A DNA stretch of 64,000 nucleotides from Alphaproteobacteria bacterium (lineage in GTDB: Bacteria > Pseudomonadota > Alphaproteobacteria > SHVV01), in contig VGEO01000001.1 of NCBI GenBank assembly GCA_016869275.1, positions 1 through 64,000 on the forward strand, in the 5' to 3' direction. Made by a program: the position numbers and the translations under genes. Shown here piece by piece: positions 48,315 to 57,460 of the stretch. The notes beneath the pieces are model-generated. The model had not been told where the DNA came from. It saw only the letters and a program-made list of their open reading frames with translations, and ran no database searches. Every line of letters starts with the position of its first letter. Within the stretch, counting starts at the first letter, position 1.

Positions 48315-50081
48315 TTAGCTCGCGGCGTGCGTCGCACGCCTGGCGGCCGTCGCGGCACGGTCGATCGCGAGCGACTCGTCCCTGACCGACCCGCGCAACA
48401 CGACGCCATAGACCTCGCACGCCCGCTCGAACGTCTCCCAGCCGCGTCGCACGTCGGCGAGGACGCGCTCGGGCTCGCGCGCGAACGGGTCGCCGAAGCC
48501 GCCGCCGCCGGCGTTGACGAACCGGATCGTCTCGCCGGCGGCGAGCTCCGTCCGCGCCATGCCTGCGAGCTTAGTCGTAAAGCCATCGCGGCCGATCTTG
48601 AAGTGCGCCGCGGCCAGGCCGTCGGCGCCGCCGCGGGCGCCTTGGGCCGGATGGACTTGGCTGTCGGACGCGGTAACGACGGTCAGCGTATCGCGGCGCG
48701 GACCGTAAGCGACGTCGGACGCCGGCGCGCCGCGCCGCCGTCCGGCCCCGCCCGAGCCGGGGCGCAAGCGCTGGTGCCGGATCAAGACCGGCGCCTTGAC
48801 CTCGGCCAACTCGACGCTTTCGGTGTAGATCATGCCGCCGCCGCAGGGGATGCCGTAAGTAATCCAGCCGTCGGCGCTAGGTCCGGCCGGGCCGCCGTTC
48901 ACGATCACCTGGATCTGGCTGACGAACGGGCGGTTGGTGCGGAAATCGGTGCCCGAGATCGCCGCGTTCTTGCCGGTGCCGCCGTGGGCGAGGCCGTGGC
49001 GCTCGGAAAGCGCGGCGAACGCCGACTGAACGGCGTTGATCAGGCGGTCGGCCAGATTGGTGGTCGCGAGCGAGCACGAATGAGGGAACTTGGGTCTCCC
49101 GACGATGCAGCCATCGCGCAAATGGATCGCGACACAACGGAACGAGCCGGCGTTCCGCGGCAGATCGGGGTCCAGGCAATTGAAGATGCCGATCATCGCG
49201 TTGGCCCGCGCCGCCGCCTCGGACTGGTTGATGCCCAACGGCACGTTGTCGATATTGTCGCGGAGATCGACGTCGATCCGCCCGGCCGTAGGATCGATGT
49301 CGAGCGCGACCTTGATCGGCACGCCGTCGGGCAAGAGCGGCGGGATCGGGTCGTGCGCGATCGTAGCCTCGACGCGCGCCTTGGGAAGCGCCCGGATCGC
49401 CTGCGCCATGCGCCGCTCGGAATAGTCGAACCACGCTTCGATAAAGGGGGCGATCGTCTTCCAGCCGTAATTGGCGCAGAGCACGATAAGCCGCTGCTCG
49501 CCGATCCTGGCTGCACCGAGCGCCGCCAGATAGTCGCCGTACCATTGATCGGGCACGCGGATGCGGGCGCGGCCGATCCGGATCACGTCGTCGAGGGTGC
49601 GGTAGCGGCGCTCGACCCGGAGACACGGGAACACCAGCGCACCTTCCTCGTAGATGTCGCGTGCGGCCGCGTTCGAGGCAGAGGGCACGCTGTTGCCGAT
49701 ATCGGCCTGGTGCGCCTTGGCGCAAGCGGTGAAAACATGGCGGCCCTGGAAGAACACCGGCACCAGGATGGTGTGGTCGGCGGCGTGGGTATTGCCGAGG
49801 TAGGGATCGTTGTGGAGAAAGGCATCGCCCGGCGCGAGGTCGGGGTGAAGGTCGCGCATCGAGCGGGTCTGGAGGTCGGACCCCAAGACATGGACCGGAA
49901 TGCTCTCGGCCGTCGAGAGCAGGCGATCGTCGGCGGTGGCGATAGTGCAACTGAAATCGCGGGCCGAGGCGATCACCGCCGAACGTGCCGCGCGGAGAAG
50001 CGTGTTCGACATCTCCCGCACGATCGCGTCGAACCGGTTGGCGAGCACCGCGACTGTGATCGGGTCGAGGCGCGGCTTCAT
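48315..50081 (-). CDS. Hydantoinase B/oxoprolinase family protein (HyuB)
   Basis: 588 residues, equal to the second half of the fused oxoprolinase at 8111. It begins DPITVAVLANRFDAIVREMSNTLLRAARS; HNDPYLGNTHAADHTILVPVF, GTGKNAAISG and GGGGFGDPFARE are family blocks. Members normally pair with an ATP-binding HyuA subunit, but none is adjacent. It overlaps the upstream amidohydrolase gene by four bases (ATGA at 50078), so these two are translationally coupled and probably act on the same class of cyclic or N-acyl amide. Confidence 0.88.
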   Translation of the reverse strand: MKPRLDPITVAVLANRFDAIVREMSNTLLRAARSAVIASARDFSCTIATADDRLLSTAESIPVHVLGSDLQTRSMRDLHPDLAPGDAFLHNDPYLGNTHAADHTILVPVFFQGRHVFTACAKAHQADIGNSVPSASNAAARDIYEEGALVFPCLRVERRYRTLDDVIRIGRARIRVPDQWYGDYLAALGAARIGEQRLIVLCANYGWKTIAPFIEAWFDYSERRMAQAIRALPKARVEATIAHDPIPPLLPDGVPIKVALDIDPTAGRIDVDLRDNIDNVPLGINQSEAAARANAMIGIFNCLDPDLPRNAGSFRCVAIHLRDGCIVGRPKFPHSCSLATTNLADRLINAVQSAFAALSERHGLAHGGTGKNAAISGTDFRTNRPFVSQIQVIVNGGPAGPSADGWITYGIPCGGGMIYTESVELAEVKAPVLIRHQRLRPGSGGAGRRRGAPASDVAYGPRRDTLTVVTASDSQVHPAQGARGGADGLAAAHFKIGRDGFTTKLAGMARTELAAGETIRFVNAGGGGFGDPFAREPERVLADVRRGWETFERACEVYGVVLRGSVRDESLAIDRAATAARRATHAAS

Positions 50082-51766
50082 ACTGCCTTCGCCCCGCGCA
50101 GGAGCTTACCCGGTAATTTGTCGCCGGCCTGGACCACGGCTTGGCCGTTTCGCCGCACGATCCGGCCGTTGACGATCACGGCGTCGATCCCGAACGCGTC
50201 GACGACGACTCGCGGCGCCCCTGCCGGGAGATCGTTGACGCGCCGGAGCTTGCTAGCACCGATCGTCTTGGGGTCGAACACGACGATATCGGCCGCCATG
50301 CCGGTCGCGAGCGTGCCGCGATCGGTCAGGCCCACTACCTCGGCCGGCCGGGCGGTCAGCATCCACACCGCTTGTTCGAGCTTGAGGACGCCGGTCTCGC
50401 GCACCCAATGCTGCATGATGTGGGTGGTGTAGTTGACATTGCAGAGCTGGCTCGCGTGCGCGCCGGCATCGGAAAACGCCACCACCCCGACCGGGTCGTT
50501 CAGGATCTCGCCGACTTCGGCGCGGTCGAAATTGACGACATCGAGCCGGAAGCGCGCGTTCAAGTCCGACGCGAGGCTCAGGTCGAGCGCCAAATCGACC
50601 GGGTCGACCCCGCGCTCGGCCGCGACTTCGCCGAGCGTTCGCTCATCCAACGATGGATCGGTCGGCGCATGGGTGATGACGGCGCGCTCGGTCCATCCGT
50701 TCAAGAGAATGTCGAAGCCATCGAACACCAGCTCCTTGAAACGGCGACGGAATTCGCCATCGCGATAGATCGCGAGGCGCCCGGCATGGTCGGCCTTGCG
50801 GGTCGCGGCGAACAGGTCGTTGCGGTCGAACACGATAGGCGCATCGAACGTGAACTCGAATTGCTGCGGCTGCGGCGAGGTCTGCGGGTAGACGCGCAAG
50901 CCCCGCTCGACCCGCTTGTGCGCCTCATCCAAAAACCGCCGGTGCGAACCGGGTCCGTCGAGTCCGGCCAGGATCGCGGTCCAGGTGTAGGCGAGGTCGT
51001 ACTTGCCGGCGAGCAGGCTGAACACCTCGACCGCTTCGAGGCTCCCCGGCGAGTTCTGGAGCGCGCGGCCGCCGCCGGCCGCCGCCGCTGCGACCAGCGT
51101 CTCGACCTCGGTCCAGTCCGACAGCCGGCTCGGGATCGGGTGACCGTCATAGGCGAACTGGGTTTTGGTCATCGAGGTGGTGAAGCCGACCGCGCCGGCC
51201 TCGTTGGCTTCGCGCACGATCTTGGCCATCGCCTTGATTTCGTCCCGCGTCGCATGGCGCTTGACCGCGTCCTCACCCATCACCGTGATCCGGACCGGGG
51301 TGTGGCCGATATAGGCGCCGACGTTGATCAGGATGCCGCGCTTCGCGATCGCGTCGAGGTAGGCCGGGAACGATTCGATCGGCCAGTCGGCGCGGACGCC
51401 GGTCCGGAGCGCCTCGAGGCTCATGCCCTCGACCCGTTCGAGCGTGCGCAGCATCAAGTCGCGCTTGTCCGTGGACGTCGGCGCGATCGAAAAGCCGCAA
51501 TTCCCCATGATCGCGGTGGTGACGCCGTGCCAGGGCGAGATTGAGAGCAGCGGATCCCACACGATCTGGGCGTCGTAGTGGGTGTGGATGTCGATGAAGC
51601 CCGGGCACACGACCCGGCCGGCGGCATCGATGGTGGCGCGCGCCTCTCCCGGCGCGTGGCCAACCGCCGCGATGCGGCCGTCCGTGACCGCGACGTCGCC
51701 GGCGTAGCCCGGCTTGCCGGTGCCGTTGACGATGGTTCCGCCCGTGATTTTCAGGTCGTAATGCAT
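50078..51766 (-). CDS. Amidohydrolase family protein, D-aminoacylase/N-acyl-D-amino-acid deacylase-like
   Basis: 562 residues from ATG 51766. The N-terminal beta-sandwich (DLKITGGTIVNGTGKPGYAGDVAVTDGRIAAVG) leads into a TIM barrel with the metal motif GFIDIHTHYDAQ. GNCGFSIAP is the characteristic Cys-containing block of D-aminoacylases, and FSDAGAHAS holds the catalytic Asp. The C-terminus returns to the beta-sandwich (GMAADIVVFDPKTI). It overlaps hyuB and follows a luciferase-like oxidoreductase gene by 26 bases. The substrate is probably an N-acyl or cyclic amide. Confidence 0.87.
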   Translation of the reverse strand: MHYDLKITGGTIVNGTGKPGYAGDVAVTDGRIAAVGHAPGEARATIDAAGRVVCPGFIDIHTHYDAQIVWDPLLSISPWHGVTTAIMGNCGFSIAPTSTDKRDLMLRTLERVEGMSLEALRTGVRADWPIESFPAYLDAIAKRGILINVGAYIGHTPVRITVMGEDAVKRHATRDEIKAMAKIVREANEAGAVGFTTSMTKTQFAYDGHPIPSRLSDWTEVETLVAAAAAGGGRALQNSPGSLEAVEVFSLLAGKYDLAYTWTAILAGLDGPGSHRRFLDEAHKRVERGLRVYPQTSPQPQQFEFTFDAPIVFDRNDLFAATRKADHAGRLAIYRDGEFRRRFKELVFDGFDILLNGWTERAVITHAPTDPSLDERTLGEVAAERGVDPVDLALDLSLASDLNARFRLDVVNFDRAEVGEILNDPVGVVAFSDAGAHASQLCNVNYTTHIMQHWVRETGVLKLEQAVWMLTARPAEVVGLTDRGTLATGMAADIVVFDPKTIGASKLRRVNDLPAGAPRVVVDAFGIDAVIVNGRIVRRNGQAVVQAGDKLPGKLLRGAKAV

Positions 51767-51792
51767 GCGCCCCTCCCGGCCCACGCCAGCGG

Positions 51793-52722
51793 CTAAAGAG
51801 TGTGGGCGATTCCGGCAAAAAGATCGAGGTGGCGCTCGTGGTCGCCGGCGAAGCGAAGGATGATGTGGCTGGCGCCGGCCGCGACATAAGCCGCGATCGC
51901 CGCGCGCGCGCCCGCGAGTGGGCCGGCATAGGAGGGTTGCCGTTTGCGGATGACGTCGGCCGGTTGGCCGTAATATCGCGCGAGGAAGCGATCGATGGTC
52001 GCGTCGGCTTTGGCCTGGTCGTCGTCGACCACGAATGTCATGTAGACCGCGCCGGTCAAGGCGCCGGGATTGCGCCCGTGCGCCGCCGCGGCAGCTTTCA
52101 TTTTGCGCCAGTAGTCGGCGAAAAGCGCTGCGCCGGGGCTATTCGGGAACCAGCCGTCGAAGAAGCGCCCGACGCGATCGATCGTCGCCGGTACCGCCCC
52201 GCCCAGCCAGAGCGGCGGGCCGCCGGGGCGGTGCGGCGTCGGCCCGAGCACGGCGTCCGTGAGCCGCCACCGACCGGTCCACGTGACCGGCTCGCCCGAC
52301 CACAGCGCGCGGGCGAGCGCCAACCCTTCGAGCAGCCGCCCGACCCGTTTCTCGAACGGGACGCCGACCGCTTCGAACTCGGCGCGAATACTCGGCACAT
52401 CCGAAGCGATGCCGACGCCCAGAATGACGCGGCCTTCGGCGATGCGATCGAGGGTCGCGACCTGGTGCGCGAGCACGACCGGGTTCCTGAGTGCCGGCAG
52501 CAACACCGCGGTCCCGAGCAGGACCCGCTTGGTGCGAGCGGCGGCCGCCGCTAAGAGCGTGATCGGATCGTGGCGCGGGCGCGAAATCACCGAGTCGCCG
52601 ATCCAGACCGAATCGTAGCCGAGCGCCTCGGCGCGCTCGGCGAGGGCGACGAGCGGCGTCGCTTCCGGCCGCCCCTCCATCACGCTTTCGCGCGTCGGCA
52701 GCAGGTATCCGATCTCGGTCAT
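51793..52722 (-). CDS. LLM-class flavin-dependent oxidoreductase
   Basis: Luciferase-like TIM-barrel protein using FMN or F420. 309 residues. GYLLPTRESV at the start, AERAEALGYDSVWIGDSV near 28, LGTAVLLPALRNPVVLAHQVATLDRIAEGRVILGVGIA near 68 and PLWLGGAVP near 168 are family blocks. It sits 26 bases upstream of the amidohydrolase and 21 downstream of the GFA-family gene on the same strand, so a catabolic operon of four genes ending with hyuB is likely. Confidence 0.9.
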   Translation of the reverse strand: MTEIGYLLPTRESVMEGRPEATPLVALAERAEALGYDSVWIGDSVISRPRHDPITLLAAAAARTKRVLLGTAVLLPALRNPVVLAHQVATLDRIAEGRVILGVGIASDVPSIRAEFEAVGVPFEKRVGRLLEGLALARALWSGEPVTWTGRWRLTDAVLGPTPHRPGGPPLWLGGAVPATIDRVGRFFDGWFPNSPGAALFADYWRKMKAAAAAHGRNPGALTGAVYMTFVVDDDQAKADATIDRFLARYYGQPADVIRKRQPSYAGPLAGARAAIAAYVAAGASHIILRFAGDHERHLDLFAGIAHTL

Positions 52723-52743
52723 CGTTCGTCCGCGCGTGCGTTC

Positions 52744-53154
52744 CTACGGGGCTTGCTCGACCTTCTTGACGCCGCCGATGTGGTCGACCCATGGCATCGA
52801 GGAGCGCGTCCAGATTTGCACGCTCGGTTTCAGTTGCCTGCGCTGCTCCATGTCGATGCAGCCGGTGCGAATGCCATACACCGGTCCGGGTGGCACCGAG
52901 GTCGCATAGATCGGCGTGCCGCACTCGGGGCAGAACGCCTGTTGGCGCTTGGCGCCGCTCGACCCGGTCTTGACGTAAATCTTGACTTGGCCTGAGAGCA
53001 GTTTGAAACTGTTGTTCGCCGAGAAAGCAGTCGAGCGGAAGGGCGAGCCCGACAGCGTCTGACAATCGGTACAGTGGCAGAGCGAGACCTTGGCCTGATC
53101 GATCTCGGCCTCGAAGGTGATGGAACCGCAGTGGCAGCGGCCGTTGACGTTCAT
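52744..53154 (-). CDS. GFA (glutathione-dependent formaldehyde-activating) family zinc protein
   Basis: 136 residues from ATG 53154. Zinc ligands are CHCG near 7-10, CHCTDC near 26-31 and CPECG near 74-78, the full set of the GFA/CENP-V fold. Most members are not true S-(hydroxymethyl)glutathione synthases, so only the family is assigned. First gene of the minus-strand run toward hyuB, and divergent from the cobalamin riboswitch region. Confidence 0.9.
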   Translation of the reverse strand: MNVNGRCHCGSITFEAEIDQAKVSLCHCTDCQTLSGSPFRSTAFSANNSFKLLSGQVKIYVKTGSSGAKRQQAFCPECGTPIYATSVPPGPVYGIRTGCIDMEQRRQLKPSVQIWTRSSMPWVDHIGGVKKVEQAP

Positions 53155-53254
53155 GGTCGATCCCTCGCAAGACGAACGAACAGGAGGCGTAAGCTCACCG
53201 AAATAGGCGTCGAGCACAAGCCGCTTGCGCGGGTGCGCAACCCGGGACTAATCT

Positions 53255-53415
53255 CGACTGCGATGGTGTCGGGAACGCGGTCCGGACTTTCAGGTCCAAA
53301 GCCGCGGCTGCCCCCGCAACTGTAGGCGGTGAGTTGGAAGCCATATGCCACTGGGCGTGAGTCCGGGAAGGCGGCATCCGACGAACGAACCGCAAGCCAG
53401 GAGACCGGCCATCAG
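53255..53415 (+). promoter_or_regulatory. Cobalamin riboswitch upstream of btuB
   Basis: RNA element that binds adenosylcobalamin or methylcobalamin and shuts off B12-import genes. The core is seen as GGGAACGCGGT near 53271, GCTGCCCCCGCAACTGTAGG at 53307-53326, GCCACTGGGCG near 53348, GGGAAGGCGG near 53364 and the B12 box AAGCCAGGAGACCGGCC at 53394-53410. All come in the usual order. The 5' boundary is approximate. It precedes btuB-btuF-btuC-btuD-tonB. Confidence 0.93.
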
Positions 53416-53668
53416 ACGATCGCCCATCCGCTGACCGGGGCGTGTCAGTGGGACGGAAACCCGTTGCGGCGGTGCTTGGAGGCATGGCTTCGCGTGGGGT
53501 TCCGTGGGCGCTTTCCCGAACCATAGTCGACCGTCGATCGAACGGCACTCGCGCCGCCCGTCGGCTCGGACTGCGCACAAGTCCGGCCTCCCCCACCGGG
53601 TGCTGACGCCGGCCAAAACGACGCCTGCACCCCATCCGCAACCGTTCGACCACCGATGGAGGTTCGCC
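53416..53668 (+). promoter_or_regulatory. Long leader between the cobalamin riboswitch and btuB
   Basis: 253 bases between the B12 box and the btuB ATG, with no convincing gene. The expression platform should lie here. I see only short pairings (CTGAC with GTCAG near 53430-53450) and no T-run terminator. A GGAGG just before the btuB ATG (53658-53662) could be sequestered. A 40-codon ATG frame at 53484 has its GGAGG only one base away, too close to be persuasive. Confidence 0.4.
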
Positions 53669-55594
53669 ATGTACCGGTTCGCTTTCCGCGCCTGTCTGCA
53701 GTTCTCGATGGTTTGCGGCATTGCCGCGATGTTCTCGGCTTTCGCCCAAACCGTTCCGCAAGCGCCCGAGGTCGTGGTCTCGGCGAGCCGGGTCCCGCTC
53801 CCGACCGAGCGGGTCGGCAGCGCCGTCACCGTGGTCACCGCCGACGAGATCGAGCGCAAGCAGATGCGGATTCTCTCCGACATCCTGCGCGGTGTGCCGG
53901 GAATCGCGATCAACCGCGCCGGTCCCGCCGGCAGCCTGACACAGATACGGATCCGCGGCGCCGAGGGCAACCAGACCCTCGTCATCATCGACGGCATCGA
54001 GGTCAACAACCCGGCCGGCGAGTCCGAGTTCAATTTCGGCACCATGCTGGCATCCGACATCGAGCGGGTCGAAGTACTGCGCGGCCCGCAAAGCGCGCTC
54101 TACGGCAACGACGCGGTCGGCGGCGTCATCGTCATCACCACCAAACGCGGCCGCGGACCGGCCGTCGCCCGCATGAGCGCCGAGGCCGGCTCGTTTCGTA
54201 CTGCCAGCAGCAGGGCGAGCCTCCGCGGCAGCAACGAGCGTTTCCACTACTCTTTCGGCGCGACCGGCTTTACCACCGATGGCACTACCCTCGCGCCCAA
54301 GTCCGAAGGCGGCAACGAAAACGACGGTTATCGCAACCAGAGCTACAATGTCCGCGCCGGCGCGACGCTGGCACCCAATTTCGACGTCAGCGCCGTCGCC
54401 CGCCACACGCGGAATGTAGTCGAAACCGACCTTCAGCCCGCCGTCGCCGGCGTGATCCGCACCGTCGACGCCAACAACAAGACCCGCAGTCGGCAACGGT
54501 TCGGCCGGCTGCAGACCCGCTATGCGCTGCTCGACGGCCGCTGGGAGCACGCACTCGGCGTAGCCCGGACCGAGGACAATTCCGATGCTTTCACCAACGG
54601 ATCGATCAGTTTCGAGGCCGAGGGCGTCAAGGACCGCTACGACTATCAGACCAACTACAGCTTCGAGACCCCGAACCTCGCGGCGGCGACGCACACGGTT
54701 TCGCTGCTAGCCGATCGCGAGAAGGACGCGCAAGTCACCCGGAGTGCCTTCGGTCGCTCCGACCTCGATTTCACGCACTACGGTTACGCCGGCGAGTACC
54801 TGTTGGGTTTGTGGGACGATCTCTTTCTGTCCGCCGGCCTTCGCTTCGACGATAACGAGTTCTTCGACGAAGCGACGACGTATCGCCTGACCGCCGCCTA
54901 TCTCCTGCGCGGCGGTGCGACCCGCTTGCACGCGAGCTACGGGTCTGGGATCAAGAACCCGACGCTTGCGGAGTTGTTCGGCTTCGGTCCCAACTTCGTG
55001 CCCAATCCCAACCTGCGGCCCGAAGAAGGGCTCGGCTGGGATGCCGGCATCGAGCAGACGCTGGGAGGCGGCCGCGTCACTCTCGACGTCACCTATTTCA
55101 AGAACCGCATCACCGACTTGATCCAGGGCAGCGGCAACACCGCTGTCAACCTGTCGGGCGAAAGCAAGATCGATGGCATCGAGGTCTCGGCCCGAGCCGC
55201 GCTCAGCGATCGGCTCGCGCTGCGTGGTCAGTACACGTTCACCGACGGCCAGGACAGTAACCGCGTTCGCCTGATCCGCCGGCCCAAGCATCTGGCGAGC
55301 GCGACGCTGAGCTACTCGTTCCTGGGCGGCCGCGCCGCGGTCGACCTCGGCGCCGATTTCAACGGCGAGCAGACCGACTTCGAGTTCTCGAACGAGTTCG
55401 CGACTCGGCGCGTCGTCGTCCTCAATGACTACACCCTGGTTTCGGTAGCTGGCACTTATCGCCTGACCGACCGGATCGACTTGGTCGGCCGGATCGAAAA
55501 TCTGCTCGACGAAAAGTACGAGAATGTGCGCGGCTTCGAAGGCTCGGGCATCGGCGCCTTCGTCGGCCTCCGCACTTCGTTTCCGGTCCGGTAG
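53669..55594 (+). CDS. btuB: TonB-dependent outer-membrane vitamin B12 receptor BtuB-like
   Basis: Outer-membrane barrel importing cobalamin. 641 residues, near BtuB size. Signal peptide about 1-26 (cut FAQ). EVVVSASR near 32 is a TonB-box-like segment. The plug domain includes ILSDILRGVPGIAINRAG, IRIRGAEGNQTLVIIDGIEVN and VEVLRGPQSALYGNDAVGGVI. The barrel ends in aromatic-containing VGLRTSFPVR, though the last residue is Arg, not Phe. Riboswitch control and the btuFCD genes behind it support B12 as ligand. Confidence 0.92.
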   Translation: MYRFAFRACLQFSMVCGIAAMFSAFAQTVPQAPEVVVSASRVPLPTERVGSAVTVVTADEIERKQMRILSDILRGVPGIAINRAGPAGSLTQIRIRGAEGNQTLVIIDGIEVNNPAGESEFNFGTMLASDIERVEVLRGPQSALYGNDAVGGVIVITTKRGRGPAVARMSAEAGSFRTASSRASLRGSNERFHYSFGATGFTTDGTTLAPKSEGGNENDGYRNQSYNVRAGATLAPNFDVSAVARHTRNVVETDLQPAVAGVIRTVDANNKTRSRQRFGRLQTRYALLDGRWEHALGVARTEDNSDAFTNGSISFEAEGVKDRYDYQTNYSFETPNLAAATHTVSLLADREKDAQVTRSAFGRSDLDFTHYGYAGEYLLGLWDDLFLSAGLRFDDNEFFDEATTYRLTAAYLLRGGATRLHASYGSGIKNPTLAELFGFGPNFVPNPNLRPEEGLGWDAGIEQTLGGGRVTLDVTYFKNRITDLIQGSGNTAVNLSGESKIDGIEVSARAALSDRLALRGQYTFTDGQDSNRVRLIRRPKHLASATLSYSFLGGRAAVDLGADFNGEQTDFEFSNEFATRRVVVLNDYTLVSVAGTYRLTDRIDLVGRIENLLDEKYENVRGFEGSGIGAFVGLRTSFPVR

Positions 55595-55601
55595 CGCCAC
55601 G

Positions 55602-56465
55602 ATGCGTCACACGACCGCCTTACGTCGATCGATCCGCGCCGCCCTCGCGCTCGCCAGCAGCGCACTCCTGGCGGCGTGCGCGGACGCAGCGGCGGCGAAG
55701 CCCGAGCGCATCGTCTCACTCAATATCTGTACCGACCAATTGCTGCTCTTGTTGGTCGAGCCCGCGCGCATCGCCTCGCTCAGCTTCTTCGCCCGCGATC
55801 CGGCGTACTCGGCGTTGGCGGCGCGCGCGGAGGGGCTCCGCACCAACCAGGGCTCGATCGAGGAAATCCTGCCGCTCGCCCCCGATCTCGTGCTGGCTGG
55901 CACGTTCACGACGCGCGCGACGGTGTTTCTGCTGCGCCGGCTCGGCTACCCCGTTGTCGAGGTACCGCCCGAGACGTCGTTCACCGAGGCCCGCGCCAAT
56001 ATCGGCCAGGTCGCTGGCGCTGTCGGCGAGGCCGCGCGCGGTGTAGCGCTGATTGCGGAGCTCGATCAGGGCCTCGCCGAGGTTCCAGCGGCGGCGCGGC
56101 GACCGCTCGCCGCCTTCTACTGGGCTAACGGCTTCACCTCCGGCCGCGGCACACTCGCCAACGCGGTCGCCGAGCACGCCGGCCTCGCGAACCTGGCCGC
56201 CGCCCGAGGCGTGCGCGGCATCGCCCAATTTCCACTCGAGAAGCTGCTCGTGGCCGAGCCCGATCTCGTCATCCTCGGCCGACGCCACGACGGGGCCGCA
56301 CTCGCCAACGAGACCTTCCGCCATCCCGCGCTCCGCCACTTCCTGGAGACGCGCACCGCGGCCTCGGTCCCCGACAGCCTATGGGTGTGCGGCACACCGC
56401 TGGTGGCCGAGGCCGCCGCCCGACTGGCGGCCGCGCGCGACGCGGCGTTGGGAAGGCGGCCGTGA
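55602..56465 (+). CDS. btuF: Cobalamin ABC transporter substrate-binding lipoprotein BtuF-like
   Basis: Periplasmic class III binding protein that delivers B12 to BtuCD. 287 residues. A lipobox (LLAAC near 25) suggests a lipid anchor. RIVSLNICTDQLLLLL is the family's first strand, and NQGSIEEILPLAPDLVLAG and LLVAEPDLVILGRRHDG are typical of the hinge and second lobe. Starts seven bases after btuB; its stop overlaps the permease start (GTGA at 56462). Confidence 0.9.
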   Translation: MRHTTALRRSIRAALALASSALLAACADAAAAKPERIVSLNICTDQLLLLLVEPARIASLSFFARDPAYSALAARAEGLRTNQGSIEEILPLAPDLVLAGTFTTRATVFLLRRLGYPVVEVPPETSFTEARANIGQVAGAVGEAARGVALIAELDQGLAEVPAAARRPLAAFYWANGFTSGRGTLANAVAEHAGLANLAAARGVRGIAQFPLEKLLVAEPDLVILGRRHDGAALANETFRHPALRHFLETRTAASVPDSLWVCGTPLVAEAAARLAAARDAALGRRP

Positions 56466-57460
56466 CCGCGGCCGGATCGCCGTGGCTGCTGCCGAGCCTC
56501 GGGCTCGGCGCGGTTGTGTTCGCCACCCTCTCGCTCGTGGTCGGTCCGGCCGCGATCCCGCTCCCGGCCGCCATCGCCGGGTTGTTTTCCGGCGGGCTCG
56601 ACACGGCGGCGCTGATCGTCCGCGAGGTGCGGCTGCCGCGCACGCTACTCGCTCTCGCGATCGGTGCGACACTCGGGCTCGCCGGCGCGGCGCTGCAGGG
56701 ATTCTTGCGCAACCCGTTGGCTGAACCCGGGCTGATCGGCGTTTCCGCCGCCGCTTCGCTCGGCGCCGTGCTCGTGTTCTATAGTGGCCTTGCCGGTTTG
56801 TTCGCATGGGCGCTGCCGGCCGGCGGCATGGCGGGGGCGGCGGGGGCGGTGCTCGCGGTCAATGTCATCGCCGGACGCGACGCCGGGGCGATGACGCTGG
56901 TGCTGGCCGGGATCGCGGTTACGAGCTTCGCCGGCGCGTTGACGGCGCTTGCGCTCAACCTCGCGCCCAACCCTTACGCCACGCTCGAAATCATGTTCTG
57001 GCTCATGGGGTCACTCGCCGATCGCAGCCTCGACCACGTGTGGCTGGCGGGACCATTCATCCTCGCGGGCGGAATTCTGCTGCTGACGCTCGGCCGCGCG
57101 CTCGACGCGCTCACCTTGGGCGAGGACGCGGCCCGGACCTTGGGCTTCGATCTCAACCGCGTCCGCAACCGTCTGGTCGCGGGCACCGCGCTCGGCGTCG
57201 GAGCCGCGACCGCCGTCGCCGGTGCGATCGGCTTCGTCGGCCTGATCGTGCCGCATCTCCTGCGGCCGTTGGTTCGCCAGCGGCCGAGCGCGCTTCTTAC
57301 GGCGAGCGCGCTGGGCGGCGCCATCCTCACGCTCGCCGCTGACATCGCGGTGCGGCTGCTCTCGCCCGAGCGCGAGCTCAAGCTCGGCGTCCTCACCGCG
57401 CTGATCGGGGCGCCGTTCTTCTTCTACCTTGTGCTGGCCTGGCGGCGGCGCCTGATATGA
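56462..57460 (+). CDS. btuC: Cobalamin ABC transporter permease BtuC-like
   Basis: FecCD/BtuC-family inner-membrane permease, 332 residues from GTG 56462, with about ten helices. LPRTLLALAIGATLGLAGAALQGFLRNPLAEPGLIGVSAAASLGAV is the conserved family stretch; IGFVGLIVPHLLRP near 255 includes the cytoplasmic coupling region. It overlaps btuF and btuD by four bases each. B12 is inferred as substrate from the riboswitch; FecCD homologues also move iron siderophores. Confidence 0.92.
   Translation: MTAAGSPWLLPSLGLGAVVFATLSLVVGPAAIPLPAAIAGLFSGGLDTAALIVREVRLPRTLLALAIGATLGLAGAALQGFLRNPLAEPGLIGVSAAASLGAVLVFYSGLAGLFAWALPAGGMAGAAGAVLAVNVIAGRDAGAMTLVLAGIAVTSFAGALTALALNLAPNPYATLEIMFWLMGSLADRSLDHVWLAGPFILAGGILLLTLGRALDALTLGEDAARTLGFDLNRVRNRLVAGTALGVGAATAVAGAIGFVGLIVPHLLRPLVRQRPSALLTASALGGAILTLAADIAVRLLSPERELKLGVLTALIGAPFFFYLVLAWRRRLI

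Noticed and set aside
53416..53520. Terminator hairpin of the cobalamin riboswitch
   Set aside because: Only a five-base pairing was found and no T-run follows, so a terminator could not be supported.
53484..53606. 40-codon ATG frame in the btuB leader as a possible leader peptide
   Set aside because: The GGAGG is one base from its ATG, too close for efficient initiation, and the peptide shows no feature of known leaders.
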